DNA of 64,000 nt from Platerodrilus igneus (Eukaryota; Arthropoda; Insecta; Coleoptera; Lycidae), in the NCBI GenBank assembly GCA_036346225.1, contig JARFIW010000836.1, positions 2,046,001 to 2,110,000 of the forward strand, in the 5' to 3' direction. The translations under genes were made by a program, and so were the position numbers. Below are positions 1 through 10,560 of the stretch, one piece after another. A model generated the notes under the pieces. The model did no database searches. It worked only from the letters and a program-made list of their open reading frames with translations, and was not told where the DNA came from. Position 1 is the first letter of the stretch. Each line of letters opens with the position of its first letter.

Positions 1-1280
1 TCCATGTTGCTCTAATTCATATGTGAATTTAATAGTTGGTTCTATTTTGTTATTTGAATCTACAAAGTTTCTAATTAATTTTGTATTATGAGGCCAAATA
101 ACATAGACATCATTTACGCATTTCCACCAGATTAGTGTGAATATTACATCTTTATCGAATTCTTCCATGAATATATTACTAAAGATTGGCGATAGTGGAC
201 TTCCCATCGCCATTCCGAAGCTCTGTTTGTAGAATTGATTATTTATTTGAAAGTATGTGGTATTGATGCTTACACCAAGTAATTTCATGATCGATGATAT
301 ACGTAGTTTTATACATTGTTTCAGGTTGTCATCTTTTGTAGTTTGTTTTTTATAATATTAAGCTTTTTGTTTACAGGGACATTTGTGAAGAGATTTAGTA
401 CATCAAAACTTACCATTGTGTGTATTTTCAATTTTGATGTTTGATAATTTTTCTAAAAAGTGTTGGTTGTTTTTTATGAAAGAATTCGTTTTGCATGTTA
501 ATGGATTTATAATTTTTAAGAGAAATTTTGCCATATTATGGCATGATGAATCTATAGAGCTTACGATAGGTCTCAAAGGAATGTCTCTTTTATGAATTTT
601 TGGTAGACCGTAAAAGTGGGGTGGTTTACTCTAATGTGGGACCAGTTTGCTTCTTTCTTTGTTTTCGAATTCATTTTTAAATTTATATAGAGTTTTGTAT
701 ATTTTATTTTTAATTGATTTTGTTGGGTCCGTTTCTAGTGTAATTCGTAGTGTTTAACAGTTCGTTGACTTTTGCGTTGTTATCCTTTTTATCCATCACT
801 AATGTTGGATTAGGTTTGTCAGCAGGTAGAATTATAATTGAGTTATCATTTTTTAGATTGCGAATTGCCTTTATTTTGCTACTACTTATATTTAGTTTTA
901 TTTTGCGATTCTTTCTATTTCGATTTTGCATCGTTCTCAAAATTCGTTTGCTTGATCTTCTTCGAGTTGACTCGCTTTTTTCTCAATACAGCTAATTATT
1001 TCAAAAGTTGGTATTGATTTTGGTGTTACTGCAAAAGTTCAGGCCTTTTGATAGAATTAGTTTTTTTGTGTCGTTAATAGTTCTGCTTGATAAATTTATT
1101 ACGATGTTTTGCATAGTGTTGCTGTTTTTTAACGTTTTAGTTTGCGTGTTACTTTTCTCTATAAATAGATTATTAAATTTCTTTATGTGAATTTCATTTT
1201 GTCCGGAAAATTCCGATTCGTAGTAGGTTTTTACACTAACGAGAATTTTATCAAAATCATCTTTTGTCACCGTTATTTGT
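1..1280 (-). mobile_element. Penelope-like element, reverse transcriptase remnant
   Basis: Reading the minus strand from 1280 to 1 gives the order expected of a Penelope-like element. An N-terminal basic region is followed by the family block IILPADK (about 815-845), and then the fingers and palm with GMAMGSPLSP at about 195-225. The catalytic box, expected as Y-V-D-D, reads CVNDVYVIW at about 93-130, so both the tyrosine and the first aspartate are changed. Several stops and frame changes separate the segments. The window edge cuts the element before the thumb and the GIY-YIG endonuclease. It is not functional as seen. The Penelope assignment rests on the ILPADK and GSPLSP signatures. Confidence 0.8.
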
Positions 1281-1344
1281 ATGAAATTTATAATGCCCTC
1301 AATATCTTGTTTTAACTTATAATGAATGAGTCGGTAGTTTTGTA

Positions 1345-1465
1345 GCCTTTCTCTCGTTTTGAAAACGATCCAAGGTTATGGATCGAAACGTAAATAAAAA
1401 CGATTTTAACAGCTATGGGATGTTTTATGCCTAAAGAAAATTAAGAAGAATCTCGTTTAATGTCT
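1345..1465. repeat. Half of a foldback-type repeat (relative at 33.84-34.02 kb)
   Basis: This stretch contains GATCCAAGGTTATGGATCG and ends in CTAAAGAAAATTAAGAAGA. The same order of blocks occurs in reverse complement in the left arm of the palindromic repeat at 33842-34018. It lies just upstream, in transcription sense, of the Penelope remnant, so it could belong to that element's end. The relation was judged by eye. Confidence 0.45.
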
Positions 1466-1550
1466 ACACCTTGAAACTCGGTAAACTTAAATTTACCGCT
1501 GTTCCTATATTGATACCGGAGAATAAAAAGATTACCATGTAAACCTCCTA

Positions 1551-2060
1551 ATGATTCACAACCAATACTATGATGAAGAAATGGAAAGTTTTAAATCTAC
1601 TGATAAAGTGGAAATATTTAACTCACATTGTGTGTGGATAAAGGACTTAAGTCGACTGGTTTCATCGCAACTTAGTTCTGACCATGCAAAGAAGCATTTT
1701 TGGGATCGCTGCCTACACTACTTTAGTATTAAGATAATACTAGAGCAACATGTTAATGATTGTATGACAAGGTAATTGCGTGTACCTCGATTGCCTATGA
1801 AGAAAAAAATATACTTCGTCTCAAAATTTTGAAAATATAGTTAAAGTTCCATTCGTAACATATGCATATCTAGAATGTATACTGAAACCTACTGAAAAAA
1901 AGAAGAAATATCAAGAACAGGCGCTATATAGTGTAGGATATTATTTAAAGTGCGATTATGATGAATTTTTATCATTCTATCTATAATATCGAGATGTAGA
2001 TTGTATTAAGTGGTCTACTATGGAGCATCGAAAATTTACCGAAGTTTTTGAAACTATGTT
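1551..2060 (+). pseudogene. Polymerase B fragment, Polinton/Maverick-like
   Basis: The reading frame opens at 1551 and runs about 74 codons to a stop at 1773. It carries a zinc-finger-like segment (DRCLHYF followed by LEQHVNDC). Similar sequence resumes at about 1860-2000 in other frames (KPTEKKKKYQ, YYLKCDYDEFLSFY). This order resembles the region before the exonuclease and polymerase domains in protein-primed B-family polymerases of large insect DNA transposons. The first zinc ligand looks replaced by Trp, and stops interrupt the frame. No polymerase catalytic motif is present in the window. The assignment comes from recognition of this family only. Confidence 0.45.
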
Positions 2061-2120
2061 TATGCGTACCTATGATATGATCCCGTTAACACTACGGCAG
2101 GAAGTTTGAAATATTTCCAT

Positions 2121-2827
2121 CACTCAGGGTTCTCTTTACGTAAATGAAGTAAAGTAAATAATTATGGTTATGCTTCTGTATAGACCCTTAATGCAATAAT
2201 TTTTAATGAAGGGTACAAAACAAATAATGAACTAAACTTGCATAACTATGGCTAAATCGATCCTACATTACTTAAGAAAACTAATTAAAGTTCATAGCAA
2301 AATGGTAGGTATTATATCATTGTCCTTAAATTTACTAAGTCCGAATAGCTAACCGTAGCACAAGTGACCTGTTCTAAACCATGCTCGGGTCACAACCGGT
2401 TCGTCCCCTTGCCTTGTAGACAATGAACTCGTTGAAATGTTAAAGCTCAGGTCGTCATATGATGCAGTGCGTTGAATGATTACTTCACACGAAAATCCCA
2501 GATATAATAATGAAAATAGTAACTATGATCGATCGTACCTTATATTGTTGACAAACTGTCTTGCGGGGATAATCTCAGCAATCTTCACCGTTGGTCTGCC
2601 TCGTTAAAAACACAACTCCGCTTTCACTTTCATTATTCTAAACGCACTTGCTTACATTTTTTAATCGTGTTTCACTAAACACTGCAAATCCGAACAACTG
2701 CCTCGCCGTCCCGTCATAAACTACTCTATACTACACATCTTATGCTAATATTATCTTCCATTGCTAAGAAAGAACGGTTAAACCTAATGGTAAAATGAAT
2801 ATTATATTCAACTACTGGCGCGGCACG
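2121..2827 (-). repeat. Gypsy-type LTR, copy 1 (3' LTR)
   Basis: This is the first of three near-identical copies of an LTR of about 700 bp (others at 3267-3995 and 5184-5691). On the minus strand it begins GTGCCGCGCCAGTAGTTG immediately after a purine tract (AAGTGGGGGG, about 2831-2841) and ends near CTTTACGTAAATGAAG at the left. It lacks about 55 bp that are present in copy 2 at 3840-3895. Confidence 0.7.
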
Positions 2828-2848
2828 TCACCCCCCACTTGAATTTAT

Positions 2849-3154
2849 CTACCACTCATTTACTGTCCTATCGGGCTGTTCACAAACGGCCTCCAAATTA
2901 CTATGAATCTTATCAGTACCTTTTAAATTGATTTTTAAAACTTTCAAACTTGACTGAATATCTTCAATACCACCATTTAATCCTCTACTATTTTCAGCAA
3001 GTACGCCAAAAATTGCAATCAATATTTCGTTGTTGGTTTTCAGATTTGCATTAATCTCTTTCATAAGCGTAGTTACATTTAAAAATAGCTCGTCAATTTC
3101 AACAATCTCATTTCGCTCTGCTGCCCTCCTATATTTGCTTTTGCGTCCCGTCAT
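2849..3154 (-). CDS. Gag-like N-terminal ORF of a deleted LTR element
   Basis: This 101-residue frame starts 113 bases after LTR copy 2 on the minus strand and stops 8 bases before the purine tract of LTR copy 1. It therefore occupies the whole interior of a miniature LTR-interior-LTR unit. The product begins MTGRKSKYRRAAERNEIVE and is mostly helical, with likely coiled-coil stretches (MKEINANLKTNNEIL and IEDIQSSLKVLKINLKG). No zinc knuckle, protease or polymerase follows. The position is that of gag. The alternative is a chance ORF left by the deletion, but its length and start context favour a gag remnant. The interior is too small for an autonomous element. Confidence 0.5.
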   Translation of the reverse strand: MTGRKSKYRRAAERNEIVEIDELFLNVTTLMKEINANLKTNNEILIAIFGVLAENSRGLNGGIEDIQSSLKVLKINLKGTDKIHSNLEAVCEQPDRTVNEW

Positions 3155-3266
3155 TGTTTATAGTAAAATGCTATTCTATCCTAACCTAGAACATAATATA
3201 AGTATAACAATTATTATCTCTCTAAATCTTACGTACCAGAGTTGTGCGCAAAATGAGACATTCCCC

Positions 3267-3995
3267 TCACTCAGGGTTCTCTTTACGTAAATGAAGTAGA
3301 ATAAATAATAACCATTATTTAATAAAGGGTATAAAACAAATAATGAACTAAACTTGGATAACTATGACTAAATCGACCCTACACTACTTAAGAAAACTAA
3401 TTAAAGTGTATAGCAAAATGGTGGGTATTATTATCATTGTCCTTAAATTTACAAGTCCGAATAGCTAACCGTAACACAAGTGACCTATTCCAAACTATGC
3501 TCGGGTCACAACCGATTCGTCTCCTTTCCTTGTAGACGATGAACTCGTTGGAAAGTTAAAGCTCAGGTCGTCATATGATGCAGCGCGTTGGATGATTACT
3601 TCACACAAAAACCCCAGATATAATAACGAAAATAGTAACTAGGATCGATCGTACCTTATATTGTTGACAAACTGTCTTGCGGGGATGATCTCAGCAATCT
3701 TCACCGTTCGCCTGACTTGTTAAAAACACAGCTCGGTTTTCACTTACATTATTCTAAACGCACTTGTGTACTTTTTTTAATCGCATTTCACTAAACACTG
3801 CCAATCCGAACGACCGCATCGCCGCCCCGCCATAAACTAAACTTAACAATACTCGCAGAGCTTTTGGGTCTCGACTAAAAACAGGTTCCTACCCTATACT
3901 ACACATTTTATGCTAATATTATCACCTATTGCTAAACAAGGACGGTTAAATCTAATGCTAAAACGAATATTATATACAACTACTGGCGCGGCACA
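3267..3995 (-). repeat. Gypsy-type LTR, copy 2 (shared LTR)
   Basis: On the minus strand it follows a purine tract (AAGTGGGGGA, about 4000-4010) and starts TGTGCCGCGCC. It ends near the same CTTTACGTAAATGAAG block as copy 1. It serves as the 3' LTR of the protease-bearing interior on its right and as the 5' LTR of the miniature interior on its left. Confidence 0.7.
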
Positions 3996-4079
3996 TGATC
4001 CCCCACTTGAGTTTATGTACCGTCATGATTCTAATTCAACTCAACATCGATACGCTGCGCCAGATCAACGGGCGCTAGA

Positions 4080-4280
4080 TAGGTATTTGAGTTAACAATA
4101 TTATGAACTCTGAGAGACAACCTGGTCGAGTCCTCGCTGATTTAGTAGAAATTAAGGTTGATTACTCTGGTAATCGCAACCGAGCCTTTAAACAATAAAA
4201 AAATTGCTTTCTTACTTTGTCTTCGGCAGAAAACTGTGGGTGAAAACGTACCAAGACGCGATCCGCATCTACAAAATCGG
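4080..4280 (-). pseudogene. Gypsy integrase C-terminal remnant
   Basis: The minus strand reads DRVLVRFHPQFSAEDKV from about 4262, a block typical of the C-terminal part of Gypsy integrases just before the GPY/F-like region. The frame shifts within a run of A/T and continues as FLLFKGSVAITRVINLNFY. Reverse transcriptase, RNase H and the integrase core are missing between this segment and the protease block to the right, so the element carries a large internal deletion. It sits directly before the purine tract of LTR copy 2, as expected for the pol 3' end. Confidence 0.6.
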
Positions 4281-4334
4281 TAGGTTTGTGCATATTACGA
4301 CTATGTCTGAGCTGTATTTTCCCTGCTTTGGTAC

Positions 4335-4958
4335 TTAACTTTTTTTAGCTAAAAACATCAAATCCTTGAGTTCTCTCTCACAATCAGGACGACAGATCGA
4401 TTTTACATAATCATTTGGCCTTTGGTGGCCGAAGTGTACTTCATTATCTATTTCAGGACCTTCCTCCAATTCAACAACCTCTTGGTGTGGGTTTTTGAAC
4501 TCCTCCTGAACTATCTTTGCGTCCTTAACAACACCCATAATATCATTGTGTGGGTACCTTTTTCAGCCAATCCCGCCTTGAACACCGTGATCAATCTCAA
4601 CATAAATATCGCATATAACAACCCGGTTTATATTTTCCTGCCCGACTACAACAATGAAAGGACAACTAAAATGCACACTGCCGCAAATGACTTCCAAATA
4701 TAACTGTTGTTTGACCGCCTGGCTTTTACCCCTCAAAACTCCAAAAACTGTAACGCCAGCAGCCGGTAGTGATGGGATAATGCCTTGCTTAGCGACGTAA
4801 AAGTCCTGACTGATGCAACTCATAACCGATCCAGTGTCAACTAGGATATCAACGCCTATGCCCTCTACCATTGCTCTTATCAACGGAACCTTATTCGCCG
4901 AATTACTTTCGGGTTTATTCTCCCCTAACAAATCATCATAATTACCGCTGAAGAACAT
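4335..4958 (-). pseudogene. Gypsy retropepsin and linker to RT
   Basis: The minus frame 4958-4563 encodes an aspartic protease domain: the active-site triplet region ILVDTGSVMSCIS at about 4810-4850, preceded by VPLIRAMVEGIGV, and a downstream hydrophobic strand (FSCPFIVVVGQENINRVVICD). A second frame, 4538-4335, has the acidic linker seen between protease and reverse transcriptase (CRPDCERELKDLMFLAKKS), then stops. The frames do not join and RT is absent. Upstream (5110-4990, minus) lie traces of late gag. The catalytic Asp-Thr-Gly is intact, but the polyprotein is not. Confidence 0.7.
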
Positions 4959-5183
4959 AAAAACTACACGACCATTTCTACGATCCGTATCTGACCTATG
5001 TTAGTTGTCGCACTCTCTTTCGTCTCTCTCCGTCACTTGATTAGGTGCCCTATTATAGACACTGTCCCCTTGAAAATTCCTACCCCCAAAGTGATAGCCA
5101 CCCCGAATTACCTTTACCAGCACAATCTCTCCTATTAGAATGCGGAAATAACTCGCGTTCATCTGTAGCATCAACTATTTGTA

Positions 5184-5691
5184 AATAAATAATGAACTAA
5201 AATTGTATGACTATGGCTAAATCGACCCTACACTATTTAAGAAAACTAATTAGAGTTCATAGCAAAATGGTAGGTATTATTATCATTGTCCTTAAATTTA
5301 CTAAGTCCGAATAGCTAACCGTAATACACGTGACCTGCTCTACACCATGCTCGGGTCACAACCGGTTCGTCCCCTTTCCTTGTAGACGATGAACTCGCTG
5401 GAATGTTAAAGCTCAGCTGGCCATACGATGCAGCGCGTTGAATGATTACTTCACACGAAAACCCCAGGTATAATAACGAAAATAATAACTATGATCGATC
5501 GTACCTTATATTGTTGACAAACTGTCTTGCAGCGATGATCTCAGCAATTTTCACCGCTGGTCTGCCTCGTTAAAAACACAACCCCGTTTTCACTTGCATT
5601 ATTCTTAACGCACTTGCCTATGTTTTTTAATCGTGTTTCACTAAACACTGCAAATCCGGATGACCGCCTCGCTGTCACTTCATAAACTAAA
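5184..5691 (-). repeat. Gypsy-type LTR, copy 3 (truncated 5' LTR)
   Basis: It matches copies 1 and 2 from AATAATGAACTAAA (5187) to CATAAACTAAAC (about 5691). Both ends are missing: about 60 bp at the left and about 140 bp at the right relative to copy 2. The right truncation coincides exactly with the start of the segmental duplication that carries GH31 copy A. Confidence 0.65.
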
Positions 5692-6329
5692 CTGGTCTGC
5701 AAAAGCCTATTCTCAGCCGCTTTTAATAAATTAAATATGAGTGTGGACGACTTTAGGCTGTCGGTATTAAATTATGTAGAAAAAGATGAATTGATGTATA
5801 TTTGCATGTAATCCATAAGCAACAGAAAAGGAAGAAAAGTGAGGTTTATTTGTCTAGTAGACAGCTGCGGTGGCTGACTACTAGCTTATAAGTTATAATA
5901 TTATCACAGTAGACAGCCACCGACAAAAAGGTAACCTATAAACCGAAAACATGCACTATATGCTTTCTTGTCATAAATTTAATGATTACTCTTTACTAAT
6001 AAACTATTTTTAAAGCCCTACGTCAATATTAAAAGGTTACTTACTTTTTCAAAAATCCCGCTCATTATATAATAAATTAATTTTGCACGTTTCTTACGCT
6101 AGTGGTAGATCGACATAAATTTTGATAGTGTGATATTAGTTCATATTTACGCCTTCAGATAGCAGTATTTTAACAAGATATAAAGAAATTGTGGCTGACT
6201 ACTGACACGACAGACTGATCCTTATAACAAAATAGAGTTTCCTATTATTTAAAATTAAATGAGCGGCTGACTGGCTACAAGCACAGGCTGTGTATGAGCG
6301 CGTCCACCCTAATTATTATTATTTGACAG
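5692..6329 (+). repeat. Upstream part of duplicated GH31 block, copy A
   Basis: This is a near copy of 14441-15074. No exon or signal-peptide-coding frame is recognised. The motif GGCTGACTACT recurs (about 5874 and 6193), with a variant GGCTGACTGGCTAC at about 6264 and an inverted relative AGTAGACAGCCACC at about 5908. The repeat could be regulatory, or could be the remains of an element that moved with the block. Confidence 0.6.
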
Positions 6330-7878
6330 GAGCTGTGGTGCAACTAAAGGGAGAAATAGGAATTGGAGTGACTAAACCGTTAAATAAATGTGCGGATATT
6401 GACCACTGTTATGAGCTAGATAACAATAAACTCCTGGTAACAAGCAATATAGAGAGCGGTATAACGATACACTGGACAAGTGAAAGTGAATTCGCAGTGT
6501 TTAAAGATTGCTTTGAACTTGGCACACGTCAGTGGTATGGAGGACCAGAACGGTTTCACCAACATTGCCAAATTCAAAAATTAGTTCTCGATAACTTTGC
6601 AAATGTTCCCCAGGAAGCCGACTTTAGTGCTATAACAGAACCTTATTGATTGAATTCGGCTGGAACCTATATTTATGTAAATGAAAGGGTTCCTTTGTTT
6701 ATAGATCAAAATTCTACAACTACCAAAAATCAAGTTTGCTTTTCGGCAAAAATTTCAAAACCTTATCCAACGCGCAAAGAAGTAAAAAATTATTGCTTGT
6801 AAAATTTTTCTACTGACTGTTTTAGATAACCTTACAATATTCCATAGTGTCAAAACAAAATCCACGAGAGGCTCATTTGCACGCTGTACATAATTTTTTG
6901 GGGAAGCCAACCGGTTTGTTTGGAAAGCAAAATTGTAGATATATTAATTTATTTTAGGACATCCTAATTCGAAAATAATACAAAGCCAATTTGATCTACT
7001 TGGGCAAGGTATAAGAGAGATATCAACGATACCGTTTTGCGTCAGTTTTTTCACGAAATAGTTGATAATGCATATTCAAACGGACAGTTTCAAATTGACG
7101 ACGATTGGAAGGTTGATATCTAAAATTTTGAATCTATAATATTGTTTCTTTTCTAGTATTGTTACGGTGCCCTTACTTTCAAGGAATCAAAGTTTTCAAA
7201 ATTAATGAAACAGTAAGGCTAATAAAAAGTAAAAACTTTACAGTAAGTTTATGGGTGCATCCTTTTGTCAACACTGATTGCCAAAAATACACCGACATTG
7301 AAATTAGTCATGGTATTAAAGCTATTCTGATAGGGACGTTTAAAAGCAAAATTTATTTTAGGGTATTTTGTAAAAAATACTGAGGGTAGTGTATTGACTA
7401 AATGGTGGAATAGTCAAGACAATCAAGCACAATATCTAGATTTTACAAAACTTGAAGTACGTAACTGGTTCTCCGAGCGACTAAAAGTGTTACAAGAAAT
7501 ACACGGAATTAACAGTTTTAAATTCGATGCAGGAGAAACAAGTTGGTTACCACAGGTATTTTGTAACCATTTTGAACAAACATATATACAAATTTCTAGG
7601 TTCCGGTGTTGGAAGGAGATATTGAATTGACCCCAAACAGTATAGTAAGTGACTATGTTAGGACATGCGCTGCGTTTAATAATCTTACAGAAGTTCGTAT
7701 TGGATGGAGGTATTTGTTTGTAAACAATATACAATGTTTGAAGAAATGTCATTATTAGGACTCAAGATTTACCAGTTTTTGTTCGAATGCTTGATAAGGA
7801 TTCAACTTGGGGATCAAATAATGGACTATATACCTTACTCACAACACTCCTTCAAATGAATTTAAATGGATACACTAT
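6330..7878 (+). pseudogene. GH31 glycosidase copy A, exons 1-7, disabled
   Basis: It matches copy B exon by exon: 6330-6781, 6826-6934, 6958-7111, 7157-7312, 7362-7555, 7600-7709 and 7759-7878. All intervening introns keep GT and AG. The nucleophile motif KFDAGE is present (Asp codon 7526-7528). Disabling changes relative to copy B are a TGA for Trp at 6647-6649, a one-base loss plus TGG to TGA in the segment that should read PIWSTWARY (about 6984-7000), and a one-base loss in an A run at about 7196. There are no exons 8-10 between this copy and copy B. Exon 2 is open here where copy B has a stop. It is a pseudogene or, less likely, a donor of alternative exons. Confidence 0.85.
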
Positions 7879-8065
7879 GTATAATTATTTTATTTTTATA
7901 CTTTTGTTTTCTTCGGGGTTTTGGAAAGCGTCATTGTGCAGACTTTTATCGACATTATGCTCATTTTCCATAAAAGAGGCCGGGAAAAATATGATAAATC
8001 GATTTATTAATAAACTCCGCTTTCACAAACGAAAAACGGCGACTAGCTGTTAGTCAAGAAAATCA

Positions 8066-8850
8066 TAGATTCTTACAATTTAAAATGCGATAATTCTTAC
8101 AATTAAAAAGTCGATAATTACCGTTAAAGAACGTCGATAAATACAGTTAAAAAGTTCATAACTGCATCGCGCAAGCGCAAAATAAGCGACGTCACGGGCG
8201 GATGGTAGCTCCAGCTTACACAGGCTTTAGCGCGGCCATCTGCCAATGACGTCACCAATGCACAAATTACGACGCAATTATCGGAAAAATATATAAAATT
8301 AAGGCAATATATTCTAATGCAATTACTCACATGAATATGTCTCTGGGTTAAAGTTGGCTTCTATTCTAAGTCCATCAGGGCTCCATTCCGGAGGGATTCA
8401 AGATGGTGATTCCTCCGGAGCTGCTTGCGGAGCATGGACATCAGACTCGTCTAGGGTCGTAGAGTACGGTTCGCCGAAGGTTGCAAATTTATTCCTACAT
8501 ATGTAGGGATCGGATAAGGAAAAAACCAGGTAAAGGGCGACAACAAAGATAATTAGGCAGGATATCTACATAAATAAAGATAAGCACGATACGATACCTA
8601 AAGCGTCCACTCCACTCGATAGTTCAGGCAAAAAATCCACGCTATAGAGAGCACCGGAAACTTGTCCCCACTTCTTGTCTTTTTCGCGTCGGCACGAAGT
8701 ATTCGTCCAACCCACTCGCGTCGCGCGATCTGGCGCAAAACTGTGACGTAACGGAAATACGCGCCTAGTCTTTTGAAATTGTGGCGTGAAACTTCCGCAC
8801 ATCAAAATTAACCTAAAAACATGTTTAAGGGCCACTTTGGCACGTAACAA
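8066..8850. other. Segment present only in duplication copy A
   Basis: Copy B passes directly from the base matching 8065 to the base matching about 8850, so these 785 bases are either an insertion in A or a deletion in B. The left end (8068-8155) holds four degenerate units of about 23 bp built on CGATAATTCTTACAATTAAA. An inverted pair (GACGTCACGGGCGGATGG at about 8188 and CCATCTGCCAATGACGTCAC at about 8236) follows. No coding frame is recognised, and no clear target duplication was found. Confidence 0.5.
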
Positions 8851-9627
8851 GATATGTCACAGAGAAACTCGATGAAGTATCCCGCCCGAAATTCTGTAAT
8901 TCGTAAAATATCCTTGATCTCGACAATAAACAACAAGGTAAATCATGCCGATTAACAAGGGAAGGACAGGGTAAGGGTTTACGGTTGTTTAGGAAATATC
9001 GTTCTAAATCGGTAATTAGGTTGAACGCCACCCGATCTCAACCAATTTCGAGGCTTTTAAAAGTATCACCAGCTGAACAATGTAGAGGCTACCAGAGCAC
9101 AACGTTAGGAAATATAACTTGACGGCACTCTATTAGTTTAAGGAGATAACCATAGACAACTAGTTTATATACAAGCTCAAACACTACTGGGATAATTGGT
9201 GTAGAGGAGACCGGGGTTGATTGATACAATTTACATTTGAAACCACATTACTCGGACAATAAATAAGTTAGAAGAGTTATTCTTAGACCAAAGTATTATT
9301 TGTAGTTTCAATTTCTGATTATCGAGCGGTGAAAGTGACAATTAAACAAAAACTTTTAAAATAATCATTCTTTATATCTCAAAGTAGAATGTATTAACCT
9401 GCCCCGTTTGGGGTTGGTTGTTATTTGACTGGGGTAAATTGTTACATGCAATTTTAAACGTATATTTACCTAAACTACTTTTTAAACAAACTTTTATAAT
9501 AATTAACCAAAAATGCAAGGATAACTACTATTAGTAATAGATAAAACGCCTAAAAATCCATATCATCGTCGGAGTCGCAATTAATACAAATAAAAAATTG
9601 ATTTCCATCTGTACAATCTACATGTGC
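8851..9627. repeat. Duplicated flank, copy A
   Basis: It matches 16822-17609 almost base for base (for example ACAGAGAAACTCGATGAA and GACAATAAACAACAAG), so it is part of the same segmental duplication as the GH31 exons. No gene is recognised. It ends in the C-terminal codons of a pogo-type transposase on the minus strand. Confidence 0.7.
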
Positions 9628-10560
9628 TTAGTTTAAGCATCTTGTACATTGCAACCATTCTTCATTTGATCTGGAGTTTTTAAAAGATTGCTCACAAGAT
9701 ACACAATAAGTTTCCTCTTCGGAATTACCGCTGCTGGTGGAACGCGCAGCTGACTTTGTAGATTTACTGTGTTTTACCTTTACATTTTTCTTTGTTGGTT
9801 TGTTTGTTTTCAGGTTTTGTGCTTCTCTAAATAAAACTTTCTCCGTTTGATTTTTCAAAATCTCTTTTGTTTTTAATTTTTTCTGTTCTTCTTCAAACTC
9901 GAGTTTATCTTTATTAGGAGTATTAGTCCAAATAGTTGCTTTTCGTTTCTTTGGTCCTTTCCTGGTATTTTTCCGAACACCACTTTGCGGTATGGGTCTT
10001 ACATCAGGACTGAAATATGCGCTAAGTTTTGCATATGAAATTTTTGTCTTATGTGGTGACCTATGCAGAGCTTTAGAGATAGAAGGCTGTGGGCTGTACT
10101 GGACTGGTGTAGGTGTTTGCAGCCCTTTTCTTGTTGTTAATTGACTCCCATCGATGTTTTGTTTGGCATTAGTTTTGGCAATTATTAAATTTTTGTTTTT
10201 ATTAGCAATCTCAGGGTTGGGGCGGTCTATTATATTAGCTGGCATAAACTCATCATCCGTAAATATATTTCTGTTAAAAGGAAATATGCTACTTGCTTCA
10301 AAACCAGCTTTAATATTGGAAGGGGTGAGGGCTAGTGGCAAAACCGGGAACATCATATATAGTCATTGTCTTCCAGGGATTATTACGCATCCAAGCATCA
10401 CACTCACTGTTCCCATACTTTTTTTAGAGGTCCAAATACAGATCGATCAAGGAGTTGTCGCTTATGCGAGCAGTGAGGGGGAAGAGATAACTGACTCCGT
10501 TTTCTTTACAATTTCGGCGACTTCGTTACAGTACCTTAAACAGCTTAAATAAGGAAGCTA
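9628..10560 (-). pseudogene. pogo/Tigger-type transposase, C-terminal part
   Basis: The minus frame 10356-9628 encodes 242 residues with the block after the DDE core of pogo-type transposases: NIKAGFEASSIFPFNRNIF, then FSPDVRPIPQSG, a Lys-rich stretch, and a C-terminal Cys-rich zinc finger (YCVSCEQSF...EEWLQCTRC). The bases 10357-10560 are conserved between copies but out of frame. The DNA-binding and catalytic parts are absent here. Relatives lie at 20476-21460 and 22160-22440. The position 9643-9644 (TA) is the empty site for the DD82E transposon found in copy B. Confidence 0.8.

Noticed and set aside
10154..10552. A 132-codon plus-strand frame
   Set aside because: It is antisense to the pogo transposase C-terminus, whose minus frame carries family motifs.
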